Shown piece after piece: positions 1-8,901 of a stretch of DNA of 45,697 nucleotides. Positions within the stretch are counted from its first letter, which is position 1, and each line of letters opens with the position of its first letter. The notes below the pieces were generated by a model, which saw only the letters and a program-made list of their open reading frames with translations, was not told the origin of the DNA and did no database searches. Source of the DNA: Dehalococcoidia bacterium. Lineage in GTDB: Bacteria > Chloroflexota > Dehalococcoidia > Lucifugimonadales > Lucifugimonadaceae. Location: positions 1 through 45,697 of the forward strand of contig JAPKBN010000003.1 of the NCBI GenBank assembly GCA_026421215.1, read 5' to 3'. Both the position numbers and the translations under genes were made by a program.

Positions 1-183
1 GAGCAAATCCATCCGATACCCGGATTCGGGATCGGAAATAGCTTTGAAACTATGCGAAGAATATCACAGCAGGACCTTACTTCCGGGCGCTGACCATCAG
101 TTACGGTGATCTCTCGTCAGGTATACGACGCTGGATTACAGTCGGGTTGCCGATTTACATGCTGTAAGGCCTGAGATCCCGGG

Positions 184-984
184 TCAGGGTCCAGTCGACA
201 GATCGTCCCAATCGTCGTCGTCGAGATCGTGATCGTGCTGATGACCGCTCGCAGGAACGCCTGTCTGCGGCATGGTCGCGTCGGAATGATCACCAGCGCC
301 GCCCCGATTCTTGCGCGGAGGCAATCCGTCGATGCATTCGCGGTACTTCTTGAGATCGCCGGTCGAAGTGGAAGTTAGATCGATCAACAGCGCATCTACG
401 GGCAGGTTTCGTACGATTTCAAGATCCTGCACGGAAGGTGGATTTTCCACCTTAAGGACGAAGTGACTACCGACGAGGCCGACGGTGCTTTCCAACTCGA
501 TCAAGCTCGATAACTTAAGCGGCCACAACGCTTTTGGGGGCGTCAGGCAGAGGAAGTCCACGGGGAGAAACTCAAGCGCCCGGGCCACGCTCTCGGTGAG
601 GGCCGTGTCTACCTCATAGCCACGCGCCATATCGTCATCGCGGAGGATTGCTGCGGAGTGATCATCGGAAGACGGGACGACGAAGTCACATCCCTTCTCC
701 TTGAGCCGGTCCAGTCCATCGAAATCGATGTCGCCGACAGAAACGCCCCAGATCTGGTCCTTGACGTCTTTTAGCGGGCTTTCGTCGCTGGCCAGCGCGT
801 CCGCGCCGGTAAGAATGATGGCGTCCACGCCCGCCGTATCGGCGTACTTGTGGGCGTCTTTGGCCGGTGCTGAACCCAGAAGTAACATAGTAGCGGGCGT
901 TTTGGTCCTGGGGCGCGTCGCAAACCCCATAGGGGCCGGTGTAGCGCGACCGAGGGCGTCAAATCGGTCGGTCAGTTTAGACAC
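184..984 (-). CDS. Hypothetical TIM-barrel-like protein with acidic His/Asp tail
   Basis: About 266 residues; I do not recognise a named family. Alternating hydrophobic strands with short motifs (MLLLGSAPAKDAHKY, DAIILTGADAL, FVVPSSDDH, DALLIDL) look like a beta/alpha barrel, but no catalytic signature is clear. The tail is low-complexity and strongly charged (HQHDHDLDDDDWDD). The start chosen is GTG at 984, giving an 8-base overlap (GTGTCTAA) with the stop of the upstream PAC2 gene; an ATG at 1017 would make the overlap longer. The overlap indicates translational coupling and a two-gene operon with the PAC2 protein. Confidence 0.65.
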   Translation of the reverse strand: MSKLTDRFDALGRATPAPMGFATRPRTKTPATMLLLGSAPAKDAHKYADTAGVDAIILTGADALASDESPLKDVKDQIWGVSVGDIDFDGLDRLKEKGCDFVVPSSDDHSAAILRDDDMARGYEVDTALTESVARALEFLPVDFLCLTPPKALWPLKLSSLIELESTVGLVGSHFVLKVENPPSVQDLEIVRNLPVDALLIDLTSTSTGDLKKYRECIDGLPPRKNRGGAGDHSDATMPQTGVPASGHQHDHDLDDDDWDDLSTGP

Positions 985-1927
985 TCGGCGGGTTCCCTTC
1001 GTCTTGGGTGGAATCACTGGACTCGGCTTCCGGCGTATCGTTCTTTGAATTATCGGCTTCCTGGCGCAAAAAAGCTTCCAGTTCCGCTATCAACGGTGCT
1101 GCGTCAGAGCCTTCCGTAACCGTATCCGAGGCAGATTGTTCGTTATCCCAGCGTTCTTCTAGTTCGGCGACGTACTTCATGATCTCGTCCTGATCAGATA
1201 AAGCCTTGGTCAGCCGTCGCGTGAAGTCACCGGCACGGCGCTCAAGCCTTTCGGTATCGATCTTGATCGGGATGATCTCTGTGACCGCTTCGAGCAATGC
1301 TCTTGTGACGTTCGGGTTCGGCTTGGCCTGCACGTAATGCGGGGAGTGGCCCCAGTAGCTGGCGCTGGGGATACCGCCCGCAGCCATCCGGTCCAAGACG
1401 ATGGACATTATTCCAGTCGGGCCCTGATAACTGGACTGTTTGAACTCAAGGTGCCCGTAGCCAGGCCCGAGGGTCTTCGCCTGTGATGAACGGGTGACCT
1501 TGACGGGACGCGTGTGCGGGACGGCGTCCAGCAGGGCGCCAAGCGTAACGACGAGCTCGACATTGCAGGCCTCTGCGACCTCGCAAATCATCGCCGAGTA
1601 TGACCGCCACTTGAAGTGGGGCTCCACTCCGCGGAACAACAAAAGATCAGGCCCGTCGCCGTCCGTGTTCCGCCACGCGTAGAACTGATTCTCGGGCCAG
1701 GAGAGTATCCGTTCTCCGTTTGCACCGTTCCTAACCTTCGGGCGTTGCTCGACAAAGTTGTAAAACTCTTCTGGATCGATTGACGCGAATTTTTTGGCCG
1801 AGATCTGGTCGGCTAAAAATCTAATTGCTCGCGTTGCAGCCTCGGACGCGTCAGGCCAACCGGCAAATGCGGTCAACATGATTGTCCGCCGCAATTCAGG
1901 GCGTTCGGTGAATTCGAGGCTGTCCAT
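977..1927 (-). CDS. PAC2 (proteasome-assembly-chaperone-like) family protein
   Basis: About 316 residues. The N-terminal part (ELRRTIMLTAFAGWPDASEAAT, then an EEFYNF segment and a LLLFRGVEPHFKW strand) and the GALLDAVPHTRPV and GIPSASYWGHSPHYV motifs are characteristic of the PAC2 family, which is widespread in actinobacteria and Chloroflexota. The biochemical role of bacterial members is poorly defined. The C-terminus (after about residue 225) is a charged helical region followed by an acidic Ser/Asp/Glu-rich tail. The ATG at 1927 is preceded by GAGG; an upstream in-frame start at 1972 is possible. It overlaps the next gene downstream by 8 bases. Family assignment is fairly sure; function is not. 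Confidence 0.8.
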   Translation of the reverse strand: MDSLEFTERPELRRTIMLTAFAGWPDASEAATRAIRFLADQISAKKFASIDPEEFYNFVEQRPKVRNGANGERILSWPENQFYAWRNTDGDGPDLLLFRGVEPHFKWRSYSAMICEVAEACNVELVVTLGALLDAVPHTRPVKVTRSSQAKTLGPGYGHLEFKQSSYQGPTGIMSIVLDRMAAGGIPSASYWGHSPHYVQAKPNPNVTRALLEAVTEIIPIKIDTERLERRAGDFTRRLTKALSDQDEIMKYVAELEERWDNEQSASDTVTEGSDAAPLIAELEAFLRQEADNSKNDTPEAESSDSTQDEGNPPSV

Positions 1928-2026
1928 ATCGGCGCGCCTCACTCCTAGTTTGTCACTCGTCCGGTGGGGCACCGGGCCGGATTCGGCTCAGTCGTCTAGG
2001 AAGCGAGTGTAGCATCGCGTCAGGAG

Positions 2027-2066
2027 AATTAACCCGGTTGACGGAAAATTAACCCGGTTGACGGAA
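2027..2066. repeat. Perfect tandem duplication of a 20-bp unit
   Basis: Two identical, directly adjacent 20-bp copies (unit aattaacccggttgacggaa) at 2027-2046 and 2047-2066, in the gap between the PAC2 gene start and the end of the YprB-like exonuclease gene. The unit could be a doubled protein-binding site upstream of the PAC2 operon or a recent slippage duplication. The sequence alone does not decide. Confidence 0.8.
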
Positions 2067-2102
2067 GCAATACTAAATTCCCATCAAAAGGGATCGACAA
2101 TC

Positions 2103-2945
2103 TCAATACCGGGGTCTTGCGCTTCTAGTCAGATATTTAACCAGCGTGGAGTCGTATGGCAGGGCATCGGTGTCGTACTCCGGGAAAGTTGGCGGCATCG
2201 TGGCGGAAAGTGGAGTTCCGTACGCCATTTCGTCAACCACCATCTCAGTCAGTCGCGGGAGAGATGCCACGTCCTCTGCGTTGTAACGAATAAGCGTCGT
2301 TAGCGCTGCTGGCTCGCCGTCGTTCGCCATCTTCCAGAGCCGCACCGCGTCGTAACCGCTCAACCCGGACAACGCGCTCGGCCGTCCAAGATCAGTCGCC
2401 TGCTCGATCTTCTTGAGTCCGCCTTTGAACCCGAGTCTTCGTAACGGGTATCGGAGATCGAGATGTGCCGAATGCGCGAATAGCGAGTCGTGGCCATCCA
2501 CTGCGAACCGACCAAACTCCTTATTTAGGAACGGCATGTCGAACGATGCGCCGTTATAGCTGACGAACAGCGAGTACTTCTCAAGGGCCTCCGGCAGCTC
2601 GTCCAGATTCTCGCCCCGCACGAACGCCGTAAACCCTGTGTAATCGATGATGCCGACCATCGTTACGTACGAGTCCTCAGGCGACAGGCCGGTCGTCTCT
2701 ATGTCCAGGAACGCAGTGGTCTTTTGAAAGTTGGCGTAAAACCGCCAGCACTCTCGGGATCCGAGGATGTCCTGAAAGTAGCGGGCGTTCCCGTCATCCA
2801 GCCGTTGCTCAGCCTGTTGGAGTACCTCTATGTGTTGAGGTTGGCTCGACGCGAGCTGGGCCCAGGTGGTGATACCTTCGCTCCACAGTTCAGACTCCCT
2901 TTCGGGACCGATACCATCAATTAGTTGGAACGTGCTGCGCAGCAA
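2103..2945 (-). CDS. YprB-type RNase H-like 3'-5' exonuclease domain protein
   Basis: 280 residues. A short helix-hairpin-helix-like segment at the N-terminus (FQLIDGIGPERESELWSEGI, residues about 6-25) is followed by a DnaQ-like fold: motif I FLDIETTGL (about residues 79-87), motif II VSYNGASFDMPFL (about 149-161), and a late RYNAEDVASL motif with the final acidic residue. This is the arrangement of the YprB/RNase_H_2 family of predicted DEDD exonucleases, thought to act on nucleic acid 3' ends. Start is TTG at 2945; the ribosome site is weak (GGTGA). It stands alone, separated from neighbours by over 100 bases. Confidence 0.8.
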   Translation of the reverse strand: MLRSTFQLIDGIGPERESELWSEGITTWAQLASSQPQHIEVLQQAEQRLDDGNARYFQDILGSRECWRFYANFQKTTAFLDIETTGLSPEDSYVTMVGIIDYTGFTAFVRGENLDELPEALEKYSLFVSYNGASFDMPFLNKEFGRFAVDGHDSLFAHSAHLDLRYPLRRLGFKGGLKKIEQATDLGRPSALSGLSGYDAVRLWKMANDGEPAALTTLIRYNAEDVASLPRLTEMVVDEMAYGTPLSATMPPTFPEYDTDALPYDSTLVKYLTRSARPRY

Positions 2946-3183
2946 ACAATTTCACCGGAGGGGGTAGTGAGACGATTAATTTCAGGTTGCTAGGACAAAC
3001 TAGCGGTGTTGGCAACATCCGTGGGTCCGTTTGTCACTAGGCACGGAACATACACCCGGCTCGTACAGGGACCGAACCCATCGTATCGAGGACTTCCGCC
3101 GTTTCGTCACCGATTCGTTCCCGGGGGCCCTGGCCGAAGACGTCGTCGTCGGCAGGCGAATAGTCGTAGAAGATCGCTCAAAC

Positions 3184-3696
3184 TTATTCGCCGAACTCTC
3201 TTCCCATCAGCAACGCCACAGGTTTTTTCGTTTCTTCGGCCTCAGTGAACGCCATCGAGATGCGCTCCATGTCTTCGCCCTGTTCTACCAGGTAGTAACG
3301 GATGCCGTAAGCGTCCAGGATTGGCTCGATAAATCGAGCGGCGGAGTCCGGCGTGGCGCCGTGCCGAGTCCAACCGCGGTATCCGACCATCAGCACGAGC
3401 GGCATGCTGGTGTCGAGAGACATCCCACGTATCGAATCACCGGACTCAAACACGCCGGTGTTCTGGATCATCACAACCGGCTTCTTTCCGCCGACCCAGA
3501 GCCCGGCCGCGATGGCCATGGTCTCACCCTCACGGCACACCGGAACGAGACTTATAGAGTCATCATCGGTGAGGAGGATGTGCATGAAGTTGGTCTCGCT
3601 GTCCGGGAGCCAGACGGCGTGGGTAATCCCATGTTCGTGGAGGGCTGAAACGACGGCCGCAGCGCTGATAGTCGAGGAGTCGTAGGCGTTGGTCAT
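3184..3696 (-). CDS. Orphan TPP-enzyme alpha subunit (sulfopyruvate/phosphonopyruvate decarboxylase-like)
   Basis: 170 residues forming only the N-terminal (pyrimidine-binding) half of a two-subunit thiamine-diphosphate decarboxylase. The motifs WLPDSETNF (29-37), CREGETMAIAAGL (from 54) with the cofactor-activating Glu, and MIQNTGVFESGDSIRGM match the ComD/phosphonopyruvate decarboxylase alpha type. ATG at 3696 is preceded by AGAAGG at good spacing; the frame stays open up to 4014, but that extension overlaps the divergent gene and is unlikely. No beta subunit lies nearby; the only one in the window is at 28420-29007, next to a second, similar alpha subunit. Substrate is unknown: 3-sulfopyruvate and phosphonopyruvate are the family precedents. 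Confidence 0.8.
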   Translation of the reverse strand: MTNAYDSSTISAAAVVSALHEHGITHAVWLPDSETNFMHILLTDDDSISLVPVCREGETMAIAAGLWVGGKKPVVMIQNTGVFESGDSIRGMSLDTSMPLVLMVGYRGWTRHGATPDSAARFIEPILDAYGIRYYLVEQGEDMERISMAFTEAEETKKPVALLMGREFGE

Positions 3697-3725
3697 ATGA
3701 TCCTTCTGGGTCGTTGATAAACCCC

Positions 3726-3757
3726 GGAGTAAGCCTAGATAGACCGTGGAGTAAGCC
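3726..3757. promoter_or_regulatory. Direct repeat GGAGTAAGCC in divergent promoter region
   Basis: GGAGTAAGCC occurs at 3726-3735 and 3748-3757, with a 22-base period (about two helical turns), between two divergent genes. A TATAAT hexamer on minus (3774-3769) and one on plus (3840-3845) lie just beyond it, so it could be a regulator-binding direct repeat. The matching -35 boxes are poor. Confidence 0.4.
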
Positions 3758-3924
3758 CGACGACGCGGATTATAGGGCGCGCGACGCCCTGGGGTCTCGA
3801 CGGTATCAGTCAGATCGATACAACGGCCCATCTCGGAGCTATAATCCGCCTGCCTTGTATGGTCAGGTAACAAAAACATATCCCGCAATCGCGCTTCACA
3901 ACTCTTCATGAGGAGATTCTTTCC

Positions 3925-4923
3925 ATGGCCCTGCCTCTGGTAGCCATAATCGGACCGAATGATTCGCGCACCAAGGCTGTTGTACAGCGATATGAAATGC
4001 TCGCCGGCCAGCATGGGGGATCGGTCGACGTTCGTTGGATAGACAACGCCTCTGGCGACGCCGCAGTCCTTGAAAATGCCAAAGACGCGATCGCCGTAAT
4101 CCCGGCAGGGCCCCGAGCAATAACGACGGAACTGGCCCTCAAGTTGCCTAACCTACGTCTTGTCCAGACCACCTCGGCCGGGACCGATTACTTGGACAAG
4201 ACGGCGCTTGGCGAAAGCGGCGTTCTCGTTGCCAACAACGGCGGAGGTAACTCCGTGGCGGTCTCCGAGCACGCCGTCGCCCTCATGATTTCGGTCTACC
4301 GCAAGATGAACTTACAGCTCACCAGCACGCGGGCTGGAACGTGGATGGCGGGGGTGACTGGCGAAGAAGGCGAATATCACAACCTTGTCGACAAGACGGT
4401 CGGCATCGTGGGTCTGGGTCGGATCGGATCCCGGGTGGCGCGACGGTTGCGCGGCTGGGAATGTGAGATTATCTACTCGGACGTTATTTCGATTCCTGAA
4501 GACGTTGAAAAAGAGACTAGGGCGCGACGTGTCGAGTTGGATGAACTGCTGAGCACGTCTGACTTGATCACTCTCCACGTCCCGCTGGACCGCTCGACAC
4601 ACCACATGATCAGCACGCGCGAACTCGAGATGATGAAATCGACCGCCATCTTGATCAACGCCTGTCGAGGCCCGGTAGTTGATGAAGCGGCCCTTACGAC
4701 CGCGCTGCAATCCGGCCAGATATTCGGCGCTGGGCTTGACGTTCTGGAGCAGGAACCGACTCCAAGCGACAACCCTTTGCTGACCATGGACAACGTCGTC
4801 GTGACACCTCACCTGGCCAGCCTCTCAGTAGAGTCAGGGATCAGGTCTACCGACTTTGCGATGGCAAACGTCTCCCGGTTGGCTCGGGGTGAAGAGCTCG
4901 AGTCGATCGTCCACCCGGTCTAA
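3925..4923 (+). CDS. D-2-hydroxyacid dehydrogenase (NAD-dependent)
   Basis: 332 residues, the usual length for the D-isomer-specific 2-hydroxyacid dehydrogenase family, which reduces 2-oxoacids to D-2-hydroxyacids or the reverse. The dinucleotide-binding loop is VGLGRIGSRVARRLRG (about residues 158-172), followed by the INACRGPVVDE segment carrying the catalytic Arg, GLDVLEQEP with the acidic partner, and VTPHLASLS with the catalytic His. ATG at 3925 follows GAGGAGATTC. It is the first gene of a tight three-gene plus-strand operon with the HAD hydrolase and the flavoprotein oxidase. Substrate is not predictable; glyoxylate/glycerate/phosphoglycerate-type acids are typical. Confidence 0.9.
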   Translation: MALPLVAIIGPNDSRTKAVVQRYEMLAGQHGGSVDVRWIDNASGDAAVLENAKDAIAVIPAGPRAITTELALKLPNLRLVQTTSAGTDYLDKTALGESGVLVANNGGGNSVAVSEHAVALMISVYRKMNLQLTSTRAGTWMAGVTGEEGEYHNLVDKTVGIVGLGRIGSRVARRLRGWECEIIYSDVISIPEDVEKETRARRVELDELLSTSDLITLHVPLDRSTHHMISTRELEMMKSTAILINACRGPVVDEAALTTALQSGQIFGAGLDVLEQEPTPSDNPLLTMDNVVVTPHLASLSVESGIRSTDFAMANVSRLARGEELESIVHPV

Positions 4924-4925
4924 GA

Positions 4926-5618
4926 GTGACCTCTTCTGACAACGGTGATTCAAGACGTCGCTTGCAAGCCGTCTGCTTTGACATGGACGGCGTCATCGCC
5001 GATTCAGAGCCGATCCATTACGAGGCGGATCGCCGCGCTATGGCCGCGCACGGTGTGGAGTTCACCTACGAAGACAAGAAGGTGAACTACATCGGTCGGA
5101 CGGTCAGAGGCACAATGTTTGAGCTCTCTGAAGCCCACGGGATTCCTGACCCGGAGACCGTGTTACAAGCACGGCAAGACCTCTTCAAGGAATTGATCGC
5201 CACAGAGCTTCAGTTACGCGACGGTGTGCGCGAGTTGCTGATCCAACTTTCCGATAGAGGCCTGCCGTGCGCTTTGGTGACGTCAGGAGATCGTTGGTAC
5301 ATCGATAACGTTTTCGAGCGTTTTGACCTGACGCAATTCTTCGTAGGGATGATCACGGTAGATGATGTGAGTGGCCATAAACCGTTGCCAGATCCCTATC
5401 TGGCGGGAGCAAAGTTGCTTGGCGTTTCCCCAAAGACGTGTCTCGCAGTGGAAGATTCTACGGCCGGGGTGGTATCTGCGAAGGCAGCCGGCATGTATTG
5501 CATCGCCGCTCCTAGCGAGATGACGCTCGATGCCGATCTCTCCGCTGCGGACATGCGTGTGGAATCATTCCAGGAACTCGACCCAACGAGGCTAGACAGA
5601 TTATTCGGAACGAAATGA
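4926..5618 (+). CDS. HAD-superfamily phosphatase (beta-phosphoglucomutase/CbbY type)
   Basis: 230 residues. Motif I is CFDMDGVIADSEP (about residues 17-29) with the nucleophile and acid/base aspartates, motif II is ALVTSGD, motif III lysine lies in SGHKPLPDPY, and motif IV is AVEDSTAGVVSAKAAG. The helical cap between motifs I and II makes it a subclass I enzyme, typically hydrolysing small phosphorylated sugars or sugar acids, or a phosphomutase. GTG start 2 bases after the upstream stop; the stop overlaps the start of the next gene by ATGA. A phosphoglycolate- or phosphosugar-acid phosphatase would suit the operon, but this is inference. Confidence 0.88.
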   Translation: MTSSDNGDSRRRLQAVCFDMDGVIADSEPIHYEADRRAMAAHGVEFTYEDKKVNYIGRTVRGTMFELSEAHGIPDPETVLQARQDLFKELIATELQLRDGVRELLIQLSDRGLPCALVTSGDRWYIDNVFERFDLTQFFVGMITVDDVSGHKPLPDPYLAGAKLLGVSPKTCLAVEDSTAGVVSAKAAGMYCIAAPSEMTLDADLSAADMRVESFQELDPTRLDRLFGTK

Positions 5619-6748
5619 CCAGTTACGATGTTGCCATCATAGGCTTGGGAGCGATGGGCTCTGCCGCCGCCTATCAACTGGCGAAACGCGGAGTAAGTGT
5701 GATCGGGTTCGACCGTTTCACGCCGCCACATACGATGGGTTCTTCCCACGGCGATACGCGCATCATTCGCGAGGCGTATCACGAGTCGCCCGCATACGTG
5801 CCGATTGTTCAACGCGCATACGAACTATGGGATGAACTTGCGGAGGAAGCCGGCGAGACGCTTTTACAACAGACGGGTGGGTTGATGCTCGGAGAGCCGG
5901 AGGGCGAGACCGTCTCTGGCGCAATACGCTCGGCGGAGCTACACGGGTTGGCGTATGAGGTGCTGGATGCGGATGAGGTTCGCAAGCGATGGCCACAGTT
6001 CAATGCGCCTGACCAGTTCGCCGCTGTACATGAGGATCGATCCGGGATCCTGTTCCCGGAGAAGTGCATCTCCGCCCAGCTCAGCGGCAGTATCAGGGTT
6101 GGCGCAGAGCTTCGTTACGGGACGCAGGTTTCCGGCTGGGTGAAAGACGGAGACGGTGTGAATGTACATACGGACAGTGGGGATGTCAGCGCAGGCCAGT
6201 TGTTGATCACCGCAGGGGCCTGGATGCCGGGTCTTGTTCCGGAGTTGGCGCTGCCGGTCGAGATAGAGCGGCAGGTCCTGTTCTGGTTCGAACCAGCCTT
6301 AAACGCGGACCTTTTCGACCCGACTCACTGTCCGGTCTATATCTGGGAGTACGAGTCGGGGCACGCTTTTTACGGTTTTCCGAATCTTGGAGACGGTGTC
6401 AAAATCGCCCGCCACCATGATGGCAGGGTTGTAGACCCCGACTTCTTAGACCGGGATGAAGTTTCGGACGTAGACGAAGAGATGCTCCGGAAACAGTTGT
6501 CCCGTATGATGCCGTACGCCTCGGGCCGGGTGATCCGATCGGAGGTGTGCATGTATACGAACACACCGGATCAGCACTACCTGATCGGTTTCCACCCGGA
6601 AAACGCTTCTGTATTGATCGGTAGTCCCTGTTCCGGGCACGGCTTCAAGATGGCGTCTGCGCTCGGGGAGTCGTTCGCAGAACTGTTGCTGGACGGCGAA
6701 TCACGGCACGATTTATCGTTGTTCGCGCTTGACAGATTGCTGACGTAG
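5615..6748 (+). CDS. Monomeric sarcosine oxidase / N-methyltryptophan oxidase-like flavoprotein
   Basis: 377 residues, the typical length of the MSOX/MTOX family, which oxidatively demethylates N-methyl amino acids giving formaldehyde and hydrogen peroxide. The FAD-binding motif VAIIGLGAMGSAAAYQLA sits at residues 6-23 and the SSHGDTRIIREAY motif follows. Near the C-terminus CMYTNTPDQHY contains the cysteine that carries covalent FAD in MSOX, and SGHGFKMA carries the conserved His/Lys of the active site. ATG overlaps the upstream stop (ATGA). Formaldehyde released could feed one-carbon metabolism, relevant to the folate/methionine block at 8-17 kb, but the substrate is not proven. Confidence 0.9.
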   Translation: MTSYDVAIIGLGAMGSAAAYQLAKRGVSVIGFDRFTPPHTMGSSHGDTRIIREAYHESPAYVPIVQRAYELWDELAEEAGETLLQQTGGLMLGEPEGETVSGAIRSAELHGLAYEVLDADEVRKRWPQFNAPDQFAAVHEDRSGILFPEKCISAQLSGSIRVGAELRYGTQVSGWVKDGDGVNVHTDSGDVSAGQLLITAGAWMPGLVPELALPVEIERQVLFWFEPALNADLFDPTHCPVYIWEYESGHAFYGFPNLGDGVKIARHHDGRVVDPDFLDRDEVSDVDEEMLRKQLSRMMPYASGRVIRSEVCMYTNTPDQHYLIGFHPENASVLIGSPCSGHGFKMASALGESFAELLLDGESRHDLSLFALDRLLT

Positions 6749-6852
6749 TGGCTTTGTTAAGCCTGATTGATCCTGTCTGAAGATGTGGCGGCAGAATAGA
6801 ACTGTCCTGAATAAAAGTCTCACGCGCGCCTCAAATAAACGCCTTATATGAC

Positions 6853-7836
6853 TTAGATGCCGGCTCGAGTCTTACCCAGCACTTCTGGGTTGATCACGAT
6901 CTCCGGCATCTCGCCGTTCAGCACCCGTACAACTTCGCGGGCCGTTCGCTCTTCAAGCTCGATGGTCGATGCCTGTGAGAAGAACGCCGTGTGCGGTGTG
7001 ATGATGACGTTGTCGAAGGCGTACAGCGGGTGATCGTCAGGCGGTGCTGTGTCCTCCAGCACGTCCAATCCTGCTCCCCCGATCTCGCCACTGCCCAACG
7101 CTTTCACCAGCGCAGACTCGTCGATCAAGGGTCCACGGGCGGCGTTAATCAAGAACGCGTCATCCTTCATCAATCGTAGCTCGTCGGTACCGATCATTCC
7201 CGTAGTTTCCGGGATTAGTGGAGCGTGGAGCGTCACGAAGTCTGAGTCCTTCAACATCGAATCCATCGAGGTCATATGGACGCCTTCTGGAGCGTCTGGC
7301 TGGTCAACAAATGGGTCGTGCGCAAGGACTGTCATCCCGAAGACCCGTGCGCGATCGGCCACAGCGCGGCCAATCCGACCCATCCCGGCGATGCCCATCG
7401 TCTTGTCACGCAGTCGGTGCATCGTGTCTGTAAGTGATACGGAACCCCAGCCAGATGACTTGACCATCGAGCTGTGTTTTACGATCTTGCGGTTAAACGA
7501 AAGCGCCATCGCCATCACGTGATCGGCCACTTCGTCGATGCAGTAGTCCGGGATATTTGTCACGACGATACCCAGCTCGGTGCAGGCGGCGATATCCAGG
7601 TTGTCGACCCCGATGCCATAGCGTGACGCCACCTTGCAGTTCGGTGCGTTCTGGAGCACCGATGCCGGGACCTGGGCGAAGCAGAACATGATGGCGTCCA
7701 CATCGGCGGCAAGCCTAGTCAGAGTTTCCACAGACGAGTCCGGCGCAACCACGGGTTCGATGCCGGCGGCCTTCAGGATTGCCGTCTCGGCGTCTATGTT
7801 CGGCCACGTGTAGTCGGTAATCAGAACTTTGCTCAA
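6853..7836 (-). CDS. D-2-hydroxyacid dehydrogenase (phosphoglycerate-dehydrogenase-like)
   Basis: 327 residues. The Rossmann loop is GIAGMGRIGRAVADRA (about residues 149-164), followed by INAARGPLIDESAL (catalytic Arg), GGAGLDVLEDTAPP and ITPHTAFFS (catalytic His). The region after DVLE lacks the common E-P pair seen in many family members. TTG start at 7836 preceded by AAGGA. It is convergent with the upstream operon and follows metF on the same strand after a 180-base gap. It is clearly different from the other two hydroxyacid dehydrogenases of the window, so they are divergent paralogues rather than recent copies. Substrate unknown. Confidence 0.88.
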   Translation of the reverse strand: MSKVLITDYTWPNIDAETAILKAAGIEPVVAPDSSVETLTRLAADVDAIMFCFAQVPASVLQNAPNCKVASRYGIGVDNLDIAACTELGIVVTNIPDYCIDEVADHVMAMALSFNRKIVKHSSMVKSSGWGSVSLTDTMHRLRDKTMGIAGMGRIGRAVADRARVFGMTVLAHDPFVDQPDAPEGVHMTSMDSMLKDSDFVTLHAPLIPETTGMIGTDELRLMKDDAFLINAARGPLIDESALVKALGSGEIGGAGLDVLEDTAPPDDHPLYAFDNVIITPHTAFFSQASTIELEERTAREVVRVLNGEMPEIVINPEVLGKTRAGI

Positions 7837-8019
7837 GTCACGTTCCTTTTGGATCTACTGATTGATGCCGATGCCTGAGGTGTTGGCGCTACAGGGTAGC
7901 GCGAAATGCACCGATCGGCGTGTTCATATGCGGCCACGGTTACAAAAGGAACAATTTGTGATCACAGCCATTTTTCATCCAAATGTCGGCCAGCCTGGAT
8001 TATGGCCGTAGATTACGAT

Positions 8020-8901
8020 CTAATCGACTACCGTCGCCTCGGCCGGGATGATGCCCAGATTTTCGCAGGTCTGTGCGACGACGGCGGCGCGGTTGAGCGT
8101 GTAGAAATGGAGCTCATCCACACCCTCAAGCATCAGCCGGTGAGTGAACTCTGTTGCAACGCTGACCGCTACGCTCAAGCGGGCCTGGGTCCCGTTCCCC
8201 GCGCGTCCAAACCGTGCCACGAGCCAATCTGGCACGCTGGTTCCAGACCGTTTGGCGAACCGACTCGTACTCACGATATCCACGACCGGCATTACGCCTG
8301 GGACGATCGGGACTGTAATTCCAGCAGCGCGTGCTCGGTCCATGAAACGGAGATATAACTCTGGTTGGAAGAAAAACTGCGTGATCGCCCTTGTGGCACC
8401 GGCGTCGATCTTCCGCTTCAGATTGTCCAGATCCGCCTTTGCGCTAATCGCCTCTGGGTGAGGCTCGGGATAGGCGGCCGCGGTGATCTCGAAATCCGCC
8501 ACGCGTTTAAGACCTGCGATCAGATCGGATGCGTAATGGTAGCCATGTGGGTGCGGTTCGTAGCGATCCTTTCCAGCGGGGGGGTCGCCTCGCAGAGCCA
8601 CGATGTGCCTGATCCCGGCTGCCCAGTAATCACGCGCCACCTCGTCAACCTCGTCGCGCGATGCGCCGACACAGGTCAAGTGCGCGGCGGGTGGAATGTC
8701 ACTCTCTTCAAGCATTCTGCGGACGATCTGATGGGTACGCTCGCGAGTGCTGCCGCCGGCGCCGTAAGTTACCGACATGAAGCGAGGTCCGTACGGCTCA
8801 AGACGTTTGAAAGATCTCCAGAGAGTTCGTGCTGCGTGAGGTGTGCGCGGCGGAAAGAATTCGAACGACACCGACGGCAACCTGCGGGAACTAGAGGTCA
8901 A
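8020..8901 (-). CDS. metF: Methylenetetrahydrofolate reductase
   Basis: 293 residues, the length of bacterial MetF. It reduces 5,10-methylene-THF to 5-methyl-THF, the methyl donor for methionine synthesis. FEFFPPRT (about 10-17) contains the conserved Glu; VTYGAGGS, HLTCVG and ALRGDPP (with the FAD-contacting Asp) follow, then FFFQPELY and PGVMP. TTG at 8901 overlaps the upstream regulator's stop codon by four bases (TTGA), so it is translationally coupled to the ArsR-methyltransferase regulator and shares its promoter at 9935-9964. It supplies methyl-THF to the split methionine synthase components encoded upstream. Confidence 0.95.
   Translation of the reverse strand: MTSSSRRLPSVSFEFFPPRTPHAARTLWRSFKRLEPYGPRFMSVTYGAGGSTRERTHQIVRRMLEESDIPPAAHLTCVGASRDEVDEVARDYWAAGIRHIVALRGDPPAGKDRYEPHPHGYHYASDLIAGLKRVADFEITAAAYPEPHPEAISAKADLDNLKRKIDAGATRAITQFFFQPELYLRFMDRARAAGITVPIVPGVMPVVDIVSTSRFAKRSGTSVPDWLVARFGRAGNGTQARLSVAVSVATEFTHRLMLEGVDELHFYTLNRAAVVAQTCENLGIIPAEATVVD

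Noticed and set aside
1..183. Possible gene or RNA at the left edge
   Set aside because: No frame with a start, ribosome site or motif, and no tRNA-like fold recognised; likely an intergenic stretch.
3697..4014. Long N-terminal extension of the orphan TPP alpha subunit
   Set aside because: The extension overlaps the divergent hydroxyacid dehydrogenase and has no similarity; ATG 3696 has a strong ribosome site and matches family starts.
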